DNA of 64,000 nt from Nostoc sp. UHCC 0302 (GCF_038096175.1 NZ_CP151099.1:7976001-8040000); one strand, 5' to 3'. Shown: positions 54,263 through 63,621, numbered from the stretch's first letter. Notes: generated from the letters alone by a model not told the origin. Translations and numbers: made by a program.

Positions 54263-54712
54263 TTGGAACGCACATTCATTGCAATTAAGCCTGATGGCGT
54301 ACAGCGTAAACTAGTGGGCGAAGTTATTCGTCGCTTTGAAACTAAGGGTTTTACCCTTGTGGGTTTGAAGTTTCTGAATGTCAGTCGAGAATTAGCTGAA
54401 CAGCACTATGGCGTTCACCGACAAAGACCATTTTTCGCTGGGTTGGTTGAATTTATCACTTCTGGCCCAGTAGTCGCAACTGTTTGGGAAGGTGATGGTG
54501 TAATTGCTTCTGCGAGAAAAATTATTGGTGCAACAAATCCTCTAACAGCAGAACCAGGGACGATTCGGGGCGATTTTGGCATTAATATTGGTCGTAACCT
54601 CATTCATGGTTCTGATGCTCCAGAAACAGCGAAACACGAAATAGCCTTATGGTTTAAGGAAGAAGAATTAGTCAATTGGCAACCCCATTTAATCCCTTGG
54701 TTGCACGAGTAA
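54263..54712 (+). CDS. ndk: Nucleoside diphosphate kinase
   Basis: 149 residues starting at TTG 54263 with GGGGGACAG a few bases upstream. The phospho-acceptor His is in [22 protein letters not shown] and [11 protein letters not shown] are standard family stretches. It equilibrates nucleoside triphosphates. The start could not be anything but TTG because the conserved N-terminus begins there. Confidence 0.95.
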   Translation: MERTFIAIKPDGVQRKLVGEVIRRFETKGFTLVGLKFLNVSRELAEQHYGVHRQRPFFAGLVEFITSGPVVATVWEGDGVIASARKIIGATNPLTAEPGTIRGDFGINIGRNLIHGSDAPETAKHEIALWFKEEELVNWQPHLIPWLHE

Positions 54713-54716
54713 AAAG

Positions 54717-54786
54717 TAGAGACGCGACGCCAGTCGCTACAACGGGGAGAACCCCCGCAACGCGCTGGCTCATTAATCGCGTCTCT
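54717..54786. repeat. Interspersed repeat, short version
   Basis: 70 bp with inverted ends (AGAGACGCGA / TCGCGTCTCT). Its two halves equal the ends of the longer element at 50226-50428. Confidence 0.8.
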
Positions 54787-54799
54787 AAAGGAGTCAGGA

Positions 54800-54827
54800 G
54801 TACAGACGCGATTAATCGCGTCTGTAC
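54800..54827. repeat. Perfect 28-bp palindrome
   Basis: GTACAGACGCGATT and its exact complement, with no loop. It lies between ndk and the convergent TerC gene and reuses the ACGCGATTAATCGCGT core of the adjoining repeat. Confidence 0.9.
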
Positions 54828-54882
54828 AGGAGTTAAAAATTCATCATTAATAACTCTTAACTCCTAACTCCTCACTCTTAAC

Positions 54883-55608
54883 TTACTTTGGTACTTCACT
54901 CTTTTCTGGTTCTTCTTGAACCAATTCGGCGACAGGTCGCTTCTTGCCAAATCCCCAAGCTAAGATGAGGGCGATCGCACTAATCATGAACCATTCTGGT
55001 GGGACTAAACTATCGTTCACCACTTTTAATAACAAGCGCAAGCCTACCAAGGCTACAGTTACATAGCCTGCATCTTCTAGATTTTCATATTCATCTAACC
55101 AACGGATAAACAATCCCGCCATGAATCGCAATGTGATGATGCCAATTGTTGCACCAGTCAGTACAAGCCACGTTTCTTGAGAAACTGCGATCGCGGTTGT
55201 GACGCTATCTAAAGAAAACGCTAAATCTGTGAATGCAATCACTGGGATCGCTTGCAAAAGGGATTTAAACCGCGGCCCGTGATGATGATCGCCGTCAGTT
55301 TCTTGGGAGGTAAAGTGTTGAAATACCAACCACAACAGATAAGCTGCGCCTAATAATTCAAATTGCCAAAGTTTTTGTACCCAAGTGGCAGTAAGAATTA
55401 AAGTAATTCGTAGCACATAGGCAACGACCAAACCAAAATTGAGGGCCTGACGCTCAAGTTCTTTGTTTTCTAATCCTTGAGCGATCGCGGCGAGGGCGAT
55501 CGCATTATCAGCAGATAGCACTGCTTCTAAAAACACCAGAATCAGCAAAACTATAGGGGCTTCAACGCTGAAATGAAAGTGCAGGTAATCAAAAATTTGG
55601 TCTAGCAT
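54883..55608 (-). CDS. TerC family membrane protein
   Basis: 241 residues with seven predicted membrane helices. The two acidic metal motifs of TerC are present: LEAVLSADNAIAL in helix 1 and FTDLAFSLDSVTTAIAV in the fourth or fifth helix. The loop EYETDGDHHHG-like segment (TDGDHHHGPRF) is His-rich. TerC proteins take part in manganese export or metal loading of secreted proteins; in photosynthetic organisms a relative acts in thylakoid insertion. The substrate is not determined here. Confidence 0.88.
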   Translation of the reverse strand: MLDQIFDYLHFHFSVEAPIVLLILVFLEAVLSADNAIALAAIAQGLENKELERQALNFGLVVAYVLRITLILTATWVQKLWQFELLGAAYLLWLVFQHFTSQETDGDHHHGPRFKSLLQAIPVIAFTDLAFSLDSVTTAIAVSQETWLVLTGATIGIITLRFMAGLFIRWLDEYENLEDAGYVTVALVGLRLLLKVVNDSLVPPEWFMISAIALILAWGFGKKRPVAELVQEEPEKSEVPK

Positions 55609-55917
55609 TCCGGGTTTCTCAAGCAGAAAAAATTAATAATTTACAGGATTAGCTAATTTAGCCAATTTAATATAAACAGCGCAACAAATTGCTACTCTAA
55701 TCCAGCTTAACGTGGTTGTGGTGCATTCTGAAGGGTCATGTCTAACGACAAGTCCCTATGCATCTAGGCATCCCTCGAATTTGAGGTTGTCTCAGTAAAT
55801 TGTGTTATATTATACCGTACAAATTAAATCGTAAAATATATTTATAGATAAGAATCATGTAAAAATAGTACAGTTATGAGTAAAATTCATACTTAACACT
55901 AAAAAAGTTTAATAAAT
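55609..55917. other. Divergent AT-rich spacer
   Basis: About 310 bases between TerC and a small secreted protein. A/T-rich at 55800-55915, which should contain the promoters. No repeat or RNA gene seen. Confidence 0.4.
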
Positions 55918-56349
55918 ATGAGTATTTTTAAAATCAAGTTAAATCCGAAGAGATTAGCTTTATGTCTGGGTTTGACTTGTGGTGTGTTGGGCGTAGTCAT
56001 TCCTGATACTGTGTCTTCTCAAACTACTCCTGTAATACGTATTTTGAGGGTGACGGCTCCAGGCGGTACTACTTTAAAACGAGAAGACAGTTGGTATTTA
56101 CAAGCACGCGATATTAAACAAGCAGATCGCAAGTGTGTCGTCAGAGGAGGTGAGAAATTTTTTGTCTCATCTATTCTCGGTAGTAATAATAGTCAAATAG
56201 TAAGTCCTACTGGTAATGGTGAACGCCTCAGAGACTACTGGGAAGTCACGTTCGAGAAGCCACTTCCGTGCAATCAGGGTGACGGTACACAGACTTGGTT
56301 TGTTTTTAAAGCCCATGTACAACAATTACAAGCTGTTGCCGTGCGTTAG
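55918..56349 (+). CDS. Small secreted protein of unknown function
   Basis: 143 residues with a signal peptide (KRLALCLGLTCGVLGVVIPD, cleavage near VSSQ). The mature part is beta-rich with two cysteines (RKCVVRGG and LPCNQGD) that could form a disulphide, and a WYLQARDIKQADR stretch. I know such proteins only as cyanobacterial hypotheticals. Monocistronic. Confidence 0.6.
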   Translation: MSIFKIKLNPKRLALCLGLTCGVLGVVIPDTVSSQTTPVIRILRVTAPGGTTLKREDSWYLQARDIKQADRKCVVRGGEKFFVSSILGSNNSQIVSPTGNGERLRDYWEVTFEKPLPCNQGDGTQTWFVFKAHVQQLQAVAVR

Positions 56350-56414
56350 TGATGAATTACAAGTGTAATGTTTTTGATTGTATCAGGCATCAAATAAGGA
56401 GCGATCGCTTCCCT

Positions 56415-57038
56415 TCAATTTCCTAAAAAATTCCTCAACCATCTAATGGTCTCACTTGTTGTCTGCTCAGTAGCAATTTGTAAGCATTGCCGCACAATTT
56501 CTGAGACATTAGAAAAGTACCTGCTTTCTGAAATTGTGTAGCTTTCACTCTGCAATCTATAAACTAATAACTCGCTATTCTTTAGTAGCCAAACCTCTGG
56601 TACTCGATAAGGTAAGTAATCATTAATATCTGTGTAGCTACTAACATCTACTTCAATTACTAAGTCGGGGGGTGGATCGGACTCCCAATCAATTCTCTTT
56701 TTACCTACTACTGCTCTCCAATTTTCAATATAAAAACTATAATCTGGCTCAATTCCTCCTACATCTGGTAGCTTCATAGTTATTGGAGTAAAAGCATCAT
56801 ATCTTTGTCCCAAATGGTCGAGTAAAACCTTAACAATATCTGCAAGTAAGTTTACATCTCTCCCATGTTCAGGTAGCGGAGCCATTAATAAAATCTCTCC
56901 TGGACGGTATTTGATGCGAGGTACAGAGTGATCGCCTAGTTGTGAAAGCAGTCTTTGGTAGTCTTGCCAATTTCCCAAAAGTTTCAAGACAGCGCCAGGA
57001 GGTAACTCGATTCTTTCTGGTGTAATTACAGTATCCAT
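56415..57038 (-). CDS. Uma2 family (DUF820) putative endonuclease
   Basis: 207 residues. The PD-(D/E)XK-like core is recognisable: GEILLMAPLPEHG, GGIEPDYSFYIEN and PPPDLVIEVDVSSYTD, where IEPD and EVD would supply the metal ligands, then YRVPEVWLL. Uma2 proteins are extremely abundant in cyanobacteria and have no established target. The C-terminal part (~170-207) is helical. Confidence 0.83.
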   Translation of the reverse strand: MDTVITPERIELPPGAVLKLLGNWQDYQRLLSQLGDHSVPRIKYRPGEILLMAPLPEHGRDVNLLADIVKVLLDHLGQRYDAFTPITMKLPDVGGIEPDYSFYIENWRAVVGKKRIDWESDPPPDLVIEVDVSSYTDINDYLPYRVPEVWLLKNSELLVYRLQSESYTISESRYFSNVSEIVRQCLQIATEQTTSETIRWLRNFLGN

Positions 57039-57219
57039 CGTTGCCTCGCAATCCTATGCTCTTGCGTCCATTAAACTAATTTTACCTCCAAGGTAAACAA
57101 ATGTTTATTGACAATTTTCTGTATTAATGGTCTAAAGACGTTTTTAATTTGTGATTTTTAGTGCTTTTGCTGCTTGCGATCGCTCATAAGAACTATCAAT
57201 TAAGATACCATTTCTAATA

Positions 57220-57525
57220 TCATATGTAAGTTCTAGCTTCCCGTTCTAGACGTTCAATTTCTCTTTGCCACGATTCAAGCCTGTGTTCTCGCCTTCGCAA
57301 TTGATCTGCTGTAGGGTTTGTGGAAGGCTGGGTATTTGGATTAGGTAAAATTCCATGATTTTTAAGCCAACTAGGGGAAAATTCCTGCGCCTGCCAAAGA
57401 TAAACATGATCATGTCTATCGCCACCCAGACAACGAATCTGTTTGACTGAAAGTGTTGATTCACCAAAAAGGATTTGCTCATTTCTGGAATTTTTAGTAA
57501 ATAGGCGCCTCAGTATATTTACCAA
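57220..57525 (-). CDS. Small protein of unknown function
   Basis: 101 residues if started at TTG 57525, the first possible codon after an in-frame TGA two codons upstream. The middle (CLGGDRHDHVYLWQAQEFSP, then SWLKNHGILPNP) looks conserved; the end is a charged helix (LRRREHRLESWQREIERLER). No ribosome site is evident. It may be a fragment whose 5' end was lost, since the repeat at 57577-57668 begins about 50 bases upstream. Confidence 0.45.
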   Translation of the reverse strand: MVNILRRLFTKNSRNEQILFGESTLSVKQIRCLGGDRHDHVYLWQAQEFSPSWLKNHGILPNPNTQPSTNPTADQLRRREHRLESWQREIERLEREARTYI

Positions 57526-57576
57526 GAATCAAGCCTGATTCTTATATATTGATTAATCCTTCACCAATTGCTGAAA

Positions 57577-57668
57577 AGCCCCACAGACTTGAAGTCTGGG
57601 GCTGCACAAACAAAGCCCACGAAGGTGGGCTTAATTCTTTACAGGCTGCCTCAGCAGCCTTTGTTTGT
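57577..57668. repeat. Three consecutive hairpins with overlapping outer stem
   Basis: AGCCCCA..AGACT/AGTCTGGGGCT (57577-57603), AAGCCCAC/GTGGGCTT (57613-57632) and AGGCTGC/GCAGCCT (57643-57660). A longer stem ACAAACAAAG (57606-57615) with CTTTGTTTGT (57659-57668) can form instead and would enclose the last two. Could be a structured RNA or a dispersed repeat end. Confidence 0.65.
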
Positions 57669-57723
57669 AAGCTATTGACTTCTAGTCTAAGGGCAATTTA
57701 ATCTACCACTACACAACTAAAAT

Positions 57724-58167
57724 TTACAAAATCTCTGCCAACTTTTCTAATAGAGTATCTGCTAAATCTAATAACTTGATATTATCTCTATCAACACTAT
57801 TTGTCTCACCAGATAACAGATTTATCACAGCAAATAACCTATCATCTGATTCGGGAATTCTCCAACATTCTTCTAAATTCACTGCTAAATCAAATAGAGA
57901 ACGTTCTCCTAAATGCTGCCGTATCTTCACAGCCACATCATCATCACTAACTAAAAATTCTTTGATGCCATCTAGTATTGAATTACCCAAGATTTTGTCA
58001 TGTTTCCAGGTTTCTAGCCAATCTCCATCAACATCTTCAAAATAAATATGGACAAAATCAAGCCCGTAAGTTAGCCAGTCTTGCTGCATTTGTCTGGCTG
58101 TTGCTAAAGCTTCGGTAAATTTGTCTACTTGATTGTTGCAGCTGCTAGTTTCTCGATAATTAACCAT
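57724..58167 (-). CDS. Acidic protein of unknown function
   Basis: 147 residues from ATG 58167 (a TTG at 58209 is rejected). The protein is acidic (for example YFEDVDGDWLETW, LVSDDDVAVKIR, IPESDDRLFAV) and helical. No motif recognised. It follows the next gene by 70 bases on the same strand, so the two may be one operon; an acidic small protein beside a nuclease-like protein can be an inhibitor or immunity partner, which is speculation. Confidence 0.5.
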   Translation of the reverse strand: MVNYRETSSCNNQVDKFTEALATARQMQQDWLTYGLDFVHIYFEDVDGDWLETWKHDKILGNSILDGIKEFLVSDDDVAVKIRQHLGERSLFDLAVNLEECWRIPESDDRLFAVINLLSGETNSVDRDNIKLLDLADTLLEKLAEIL

Positions 58168-58236
58168 AAAAGCTTTCGTGAACAGATAATGATGTAGACT
58201 AGAACACAAATCTTGAAGACTGCACCCCTTAAAACA

Positions 58237-58941
58237 TCAAGCAAATTTTAAATATTTGCCACCAGAAAGATAATCACTGTTATACAGCGCCACATTGACT
58301 AACTGATTGAGAAAATTAGCATTTCCAGGGTTGTAACTTAAGAACAATCCTCTCTCTATTTCCCACAATCGCAGTGTATTTTGCCAAGCTTGGTATTTTT
58401 GTTGATTAAATTCTTCACAGACACTGGTAACTTGGATGCAGAGTGGTTGTTGATTGCGACTGCTGACAATTAAATCTGTTGCCATTGACAGGTCAGCAAT
58501 ATAGCGCTGCCAAAAACTACCTTCACGACTGACAATATCTTGCGCTATAGATTTAATAATATCATGATCAATCTGATTAAACTCACCTGCCATGAGTTTT
58601 TGTTTCCAAATATAAAATTTGGAATCTGTAGCATTTATCCATCTGGGAAAGAGATAACTATACCAATATCTCTCGTTAGGCGTCATTTGCTCGAATTTCG
58701 CTTCTTGTTCTTCCTCTGTAGGTAGAGATTTAATTAGCAGCCAAATTGTTGAATCGGTTATCACCTCTAACAAAAAGGCTAAGACTAATGGTTTAGCAGT
58801 CAGCGAACCTGGCTTGATATCTTTTACCCAACGATTGATTTCATCTAATCTTCTCGCTAAATTAGGCTCTATCGAGGAGGCTTGCTCGATGAGGGACTTT
58901 AACTGGTATTTAATCTCTTTTGCTTGCAAACTCTGCCCCAC
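58237..58941 (-). CDS. Protein of unknown function, possible nuclease-like fold
   Basis: 234 residues from GTG 58941. The N-terminal half is helical (LDEINRWVKDIKPGSL). The C-terminal half holds ATDLIVSSRNQQPLCIQVTS: an Asp, a beta hairpin and a strand with Gln-x-Thr-Ser, which resembles the order of a PD-(D/E)XK site with Gln in place of the acidic residue. This is a pattern impression, not a family match. It neighbours a clearer nuclease-like gene upstream. Confidence 0.5.
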   Translation of the reverse strand: MGQSLQAKEIKYQLKSLIEQASSIEPNLARRLDEINRWVKDIKPGSLTAKPLVLAFLLEVITDSTIWLLIKSLPTEEEQEAKFEQMTPNERYWYSYLFPRWINATDSKFYIWKQKLMAGEFNQIDHDIIKSIAQDIVSREGSFWQRYIADLSMATDLIVSSRNQQPLCIQVTSVCEEFNQQKYQAWQNTLRLWEIERGLFLSYNPGNANFLNQLVNVALYNSDYLSGGKYLKFA

Positions 58942-59026
58942 TTTCAGAAACTAACGATTGTTTTAAATTTATACCTAATTGTAGGTGTTAATATTTCTGT
59001 TATCAAAAACGTTTATTTGGTTGTAG

Positions 59027-59668
59027 TTAAATATTCAGTAGTTGACAAATCGCTTTAAAAACTTGTAATAATAGCTTGGAACTTTCAGATTCATTCAAGT
59101 TTAACAATGACATTAGCTGATAAGTTGGCGGCTTATCCTGTATCAGATGTACAAATTGATAACGTAGTCCGTTAGTCATTAGCCCCCAAACAGATGTTTG
59201 CTGTTCTAAACTTTTAAATGCATAGGTAAGTAGTTGTGGTAGACCTTCTGATACATCTATAGCACTATTTTTCGTTTCGATCACTAGAACCCAAAAAACT
59301 GGTGGAGTCTTTGCTTGGGCGCTGTTGACTGCTAAAATATCCATTTGACCTTTAATATTTGTATCCTCATCTTCAACAGCGATCGCAATACTATCTACCA
59401 TCGTTAACCGAATTGGGACATCATAAAACCCAGCTAACCGCATTAAAGGTGCAATTGTTAAAAATTTAACTAAACCTTCAGAAATTTTGCCTGCTGATAG
59501 ATAACGCTCAAAGTCGTTTCCGATTCGTAATAAATCCTGCTGTTCAAACTCAGAGAGTGGTTCTAAACTTAAGAAATCTGTGAATGAAGCATTTGAAAGC
59601 TTGTCTAGTTTGAGAAAGCGATGAACATCGTTAAGAGATAGGCTACTGGCTTCAACAGTAAGTGGCAT
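59027..59668 (-). CDS. PD-(D/E)XK nuclease-like protein (restriction-type)
   Basis: 213 residues. IKGQMDILAV followed about 20 residues later by WVLVIETKNSAIDV gives the Asp ... Glu-x-Lys arrangement of PD-(D/E)XK nucleases, as in the N-terminal part of type I restriction subunits. GLPQLLTYAF and SVWGLMTNGLRYQFV are further strands shared with that group. Stand-alone proteins of this kind are common in cyanobacteria, without a methylase nearby. No specificity or helicase domain is present. Confidence 0.7.
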   Translation of the reverse strand: MPLTVEASSLSLNDVHRFLKLDKLSNASFTDFLSLEPLSEFEQQDLLRIGNDFERYLSAGKISEGLVKFLTIAPLMRLAGFYDVPIRLTMVDSIAIAVEDEDTNIKGQMDILAVNSAQAKTPPVFWVLVIETKNSAIDVSEGLPQLLTYAFKSLEQQTSVWGLMTNGLRYQFVHLIQDKPPTYQLMSLLNLNESESSKLLLQVFKAICQLLNI

Positions 59669-59718
59669 AGTTAAAGGCTTTGTTTGTGCATATTATTTAC
59701 ATTTTGCAACGTTATTTA

Positions 59719-59747
59719 GTAGAGGCGTTGCAATGTAACGTCTCTAC
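59719..59747. repeat. Palindrome, second copy of the GTAGAGACGTTGC type
   Basis: GTAGAGGCGTTGCAATGTAACGTCTCTAC differs by two bases from 43940-43968, with the stem mostly kept. It lies in the leader upstream of acs. Confidence 0.75.
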
Positions 59748-59837
59748 ATTTGTGCATTTTAATGAAAGTCTAAACAATTTGGGACAAATCTCCGTTAAGA
59801 ATATACTTCAGTAGCCGTAGCGATCGCATTCATAACC

Positions 59838-61811
59838 ATGTCTCAACCAACTATAGAATCAATCCTACAAGAGAAGCGTCTATTCCATCCGCCTGCTGAA
59901 TTTTCCGAGAATGCTCATATCAAAAGTCTGGAAGATTATCAGCGTCTCTACGATCAAGCTAAAGCCGATCCTCAACAATTCTGGGCAGAATTAGCCGAAA
60001 AGGAGTTGCACTGGTTTCAAAAATGGGACACAGTACTAGACTGGCAACCGCCTTTTGCTAAATGGTTCGTCGGCGGTAAGATGAATATTTCATACAACTG
60101 TCTTGACAGACATCTCACAACTTGGCGGAAAAATAAAGCCGCGCTGATTTGGGAAGGGGAACCAGGAGATTCGCGTACTCTCACTTATGCCCAACTACAC
60201 AGAGAAGTTTGTCAATTTGCTAATGTGCTGAAACAATTGGGGATACAAAAAGGCGATCGCGTCGGTATTTATATGCCGATGATTCCCGAAGCGGCGATCG
60301 CCATGTTAGCCTGTGCGAGAATTGGCGCACCCCATAGTGTGGTATTTGGTGGTTTTAGTGCTGAAGCTTTACGCGATCGCTTAATTGATGCTCAAGCTAA
60401 ACTGGTAATTACTGCTGATGGTGGTTGGCGTAAAGATGCGATCGTTCCTCTCAAAGAACAAGTAGACAAAGCTTTAGCTGATGGTGCTGTTCCAAATGTA
60501 GAAAATGTTCTGGTTGTCAAGCGCACCGGGCAAGAAACTTATATGCAGTTAGGCGGGCGCGATCATTGGTGGCACGAATTACAAAAAGATGCCTCAGCCG
60601 ATTGTCCTGCTGAACCAATGGACAGCGAAGATATGCTGTTTATCCTCTACACTTCCGGCAGTACAGGCAAGCCGAAGGGGGTTGTACATACTACTGCTGG
60701 CTATAACTTATACACCCACATCACCACTAAGTGGATCTTCGACTTGCAAGACACAGATGTATATTGGTGTACCGCAGACGTGGGTTGGATTACTGGTCAT
60801 AGTTACATTGTCTACGGCCCGCTTTCCAACGGTGCAACAACTGTGATGTACGAAGGTGCGCCTCGTGCTTCTAATCCTGGCTGTTTCTGGGATGTGATTG
60901 AAAAATACGGCGTCAATATTTTTTATACTGCACCTACAGCAATTCGCGCCTTTATTAAGATGGGGGAACAACATCCCAACACCCGCAACTTGTCTTCATT
61001 GCGTTTGCTGGGAACTGTTGGCGAACCGATTAATCCAGAAGCTTGGATTTGGTATCACAAAGTAATTGGCGGTGAACGTTGCCCAATTGTTGATACATGG
61101 TGGCAAACAGAAACGGGCGGTATTATGATTACACCTTTACCAGGGGCAATTGCAACCAAACCCGGTTCAGCAACTCGTCCCTTCCCCGGAATTCTCGCGG
61201 ATGTCGTAGATTTAGACGGTAACACTGTACCCAACAATGAAGGCGGATATCTGGCGGTGCGTCATCCTTGGCCAGGAATGATGCGGACAGTCTACGGTAA
61301 TCCTGAACGCTTTCGCCGTACCTATTGGGAACATATCCCCCCCAAAGATGGCAACTATACTTACTTTGCTGGTGATGGGGCGAGACAAGATGAAGATGGC
61401 TACTTCTGGGTAATGGGTCGTGTGGATGATGTACTTAATGTATCAGGCCACCGTCTCGGAACAATGGAAGTAGAATCAGCTTTAGTTTCGCATCCAGCAG
61501 TTGCCGAAGCTGCGGTAGTTGGTAAGCCAGATGAACTCAAGGGTGAAGAAGTAGTCGCTTTTATCACTTTAGAAGGTACTTATCAGGCGAGTGAACAGTT
61601 GAGTAAAGAACTCAAGCAACACGTCGTTAAAGAAATAGGTGCGATCGCCCGTCCCGGTGAAATTCGGTTTACAGACGCTTTGCCCAAAACGCGATCGGGT
61701 AAGATTATGCGGCGCCTGTTGCGGAACTTAGCATCGGGACAAGAAGTCTCTGGTGATACTTCTACTTTAGAAGATAGAAGTGTGTTAGATAAGTTGCGGG
61801 AAGGTACGTAA
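59838..61811 (+). CDS. acs: Acetyl-coenzyme A synthetase
   Basis: 657 residues, normal length. The AMP-binding P-loop [26 protein letters not shown] and [16 protein letters not shown] are family motifs. The acetylation-controlled catalytic lysine is in [15 protein letters not shown] near the C-terminus. It converts acetate, ATP and CoA to acetyl-CoA. Regulation by lysine acetylation is typical but no cobB or pat gene is adjacent. Confidence 0.96.
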   Translation: MSQPTIESILQEKRLFHPPAEFSENAHIKSLEDYQRLYDQAKADPQQFWAELAEKELHWFQKWDTVLDWQPPFAKWFVGGKMNISYNCLDRHLTTWRKNKAALIWEGEPGDSRTLTYAQLHREVCQFANVLKQLGIQKGDRVGIYMPMIPEAAIAMLACARIGAPHSVVFGGFSAEALRDRLIDAQAKLVITADGGWRKDAIVPLKEQVDKALADGAVPNVENVLVVKRTGQETYMQLGGRDHWWHELQKDASADCPAEPMDSEDMLFILYTSGSTGKPKGVVHTTAGYNLYTHITTKWIFDLQDTDVYWCTADVGWITGHSYIVYGPLSNGATTVMYEGAPRASNPGCFWDVIEKYGVNIFYTAPTAIRAFIKMGEQHPNTRNLSSLRLLGTVGEPINPEAWIWYHKVIGGERCPIVDTWWQTETGGIMITPLPGAIATKPGSATRPFPGILADVVDLDGNTVPNNEGGYLAVRHPWPGMMRTVYGNPERFRRTYWEHIPPKDGNYTYFAGDGARQDEDGYFWVMGRVDDVLNVSGHRLGTMEVESALVSHPAVAEAAVVGKPDELKGEEVVAFITLEGTYQASEQLSKELKQHVVKEIGAIARPGEIRFTDALPKTRSGKIMRRLLRNLASGQEVSGDTSTLEDRSVLDKLREGT

Positions 61812-61935
61812 ACAATTCAAAATGTGTTAGCCCTATTTACAACTAAATATTAATCGTGGTGCGTTATGTCTTGGCTAGCGCACCTCAATTTCTCATCAAA
61901 ATTAGAACACTATTTAGGTTTAGGCATTGAAGACA

Positions 61936-62610
61936 ATGAAGCTGAAGAACAAGCAGAAAACAGTATTTGTGCAATCTATTAGCTACATAACGCTGAGTAT
62001 TATAACTACAATTGGTATATCACCGTTAGTATTGGCGGTTACTGGAAAAGTTTCTTTAAATTCGCCTGAAAAGTTTAGCAAAGAACAAAAACTGGCGCAG
62101 TCTACAGATACAAATTCACCAGAGCGATCGCAGCTCATCCAACAAGCTAATAATTTATACTCTCAAAGAGATTTCAAAGGCGCAGAAGAAAATTTACGCA
62201 AACTACTTAAAAAATTTCCCAAAGACGCTTTTGCACACTTTCAACTAGGAAATGTACTGTTTCGGCAAAACAGAGCCGAAGAAGCAATTAGCTCTTACCG
62301 CAAAGCCATTGAGCTTCAATCTAAATATGCCTTAGCTTACAATGCGATCGGTGTTGTTTATGCCAGTCAAAGTCGCTGGCAAGAGGCAATTACTGAATAT
62401 CAAAAAGCTTTAGAAATTAATCCTAATTATGGCGAGGCACTGACTAATGTGGCACTAGTACAGTGGCAAACAAATAAACGAGATGAAGCGGTATCTTCTC
62501 TAGAAAAAGCTTTAGATATCTTCAAGCAACAGAAGAGAAATGAAAAAGTTTATCAAATTGAACAAATTTTGCGAGAACTAAAAAATTCAGATAATCCTAA
62601 TCTTTCCTAA
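61936..62610 (+). CDS. Secreted or membrane-anchored TPR protein
   Basis: 224 residues from ATG 61936 (a TTG three codons upstream is rejected). N-terminal hydrophobic segment (ISYITLSIITTIGISPLVLAV) is a signal peptide or anchor. Four TPR-like units follow at about 70-205: ANNLYSQRDFKGAEENLRKL, FQLGNVLFRQNRAEEAISSY, IGVVYASQSRWQEAITEYQ and NVALVQWQTNKRDEAVSSL. A protein-binding scaffold in the periplasm is inferred. A hairpin at 62668-62687 ends the gene. Confidence 0.82.
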   Translation: MKLKNKQKTVFVQSISYITLSIITTIGISPLVLAVTGKVSLNSPEKFSKEQKLAQSTDTNSPERSQLIQQANNLYSQRDFKGAEENLRKLLKKFPKDAFAHFQLGNVLFRQNRAEEAISSYRKAIELQSKYALAYNAIGVVYASQSRWQEAITEYQKALEINPNYGEALTNVALVQWQTNKRDEAVSSLEKALDIFKQQKRNEKVYQIEQILRELKNSDNPNLS

Positions 62611-62667
62611 ATTTATATTATCAGAAAATTTGTTTTGAGTTGCGATCAAGTAAGCGAGAATATTTGT

Positions 62668-62687
62668 TAGGTGGGAGTACCCACCTA
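62668..62687 (+). terminator. Hairpin after the TPR gene
   Basis: TAGGTGGG and CCCACCTA form a perfect 8-bp stem around AGTA, 57 bases after the stop. No T-run follows. Confidence 0.5.
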
Positions 62688-62831
62688 ATTCATGAATGTT
62701 GGATAATATCTAGTTGGATAAGCATCAGTATAATCAGGATCTAATTGAATAGTTTGCGTATAATCTTCTAGCGCTCCTTGATAGTCATCCACACTACTAC
62801 AATAATATTTAGATATATCTCTGGTTAAAGC
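62685..62831 (-). pseudogene. TPR gene fragment
   Basis: On the minus strand the frame from 62831 to TAG at 62685 is open for 48 codons and contains DDYQGALEDYTQTIQLDPDY, a clear TPR motif. It has no start codon and is preceded by TAG. It is a remnant of a longer TPR gene, unrelated in frame and strand to the intact TPR gene upstream. Confidence 0.6.
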
Positions 62832-62833
62832 CT

Positions 62834-63592
62834 ATGACTTCGCTATCGGCATTAACTTTACCTGACCATACTCAGTTACCAGACTCAGATGGTACATTTG
62901 TGAAAAACTGGCAAGAGCATCCCCAAAGTATCTTACTTACTGACTCGATTAAACTTGTCCTAGAGGAACTTCATTCTGATAGTCGATATTGCATTGGGCA
63001 AGATTTAGGTATTTACTGGCGATTGACAGATCCTCCAGAGAAAGGCGCTGAAGCACCCGATTGGTTTTATGTACCCAATGTACCGCCAACCCTCGATGGT
63101 AGAATGCGGCGTTCTTATGTGCTATGGAAAGAATATGTCGCGCCGTTAATTGTGTTGGAATTTGTCTCTGGAGATGGTTCAGAAGAACGAGATAAAACGC
63201 CGCCATCTCAGGGTGAAGGTGGAAATGTTGGAAAGTTTTGGATTTATGAGCAAGCAATTCGAGTCCCTTATTATGGGATTTATGAAGTAGCAAAAGCACA
63301 AGTTGAGGTGTATCATCTCATCGATAATACCTATCAATTAATGTCAGCAAATGAACGAGGACATTACCCAATTGCTCCTCTTGGGGTAGAGTTGGGAATT
63401 TGGCAAGGATTGTACCAAAATGCAGAGTTACCCTGGTTACGTTGGTGGGATGCACAAGGAAATTTGCTGCTAACGGGTGAAGAAAGCGCTGATGTTGAGC
63501 GACAGAAGCGAGAAAGAATTGTAGAAAAATTGCGATCGCTTTCTGCTGAACAACTCAATGCTTTAGGAATCGATCCAGAAATGTTAGATTAG
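62834..63592 (+). CDS. Uma2 family (DUF820) putative endonuclease
   Basis: 252 residues. Core: EAPDWFYVPNVPPTL, APLIVLEFVSGDGSEERDKT and KFWIYEQAIRVPYYGIYEV, with PD and E-x-V as the PD-(D/E)XK-like ligands. After the ERDKTP loop there is a Gly/Pro-rich stretch (PPSQGEGGNVGK) slightly longer than I expect. The C-terminal coiled part (ERQKRERIVEKLRSLSAEQL, ending GIDPEMLD) is typical. The target is unknown. It is about three quarters of a kilobase from the edge efflux gene, convergent with it. Confidence 0.86.
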   Translation: MTSLSALTLPDHTQLPDSDGTFVKNWQEHPQSILLTDSIKLVLEELHSDSRYCIGQDLGIYWRLTDPPEKGAEAPDWFYVPNVPPTLDGRMRRSYVLWKEYVAPLIVLEFVSGDGSEERDKTPPSQGEGGNVGKFWIYEQAIRVPYYGIYEVAKAQVEVYHLIDNTYQLMSANERGHYPIAPLGVELGIWQGLYQNAELPWLRWWDAQGNLLLTGEESADVERQKRERIVEKLRSLSAEQLNALGIDPEMLD

Positions 63593-63621
63593 AAAAAATT
63601 AAAATATTTTTAACTAAACTG

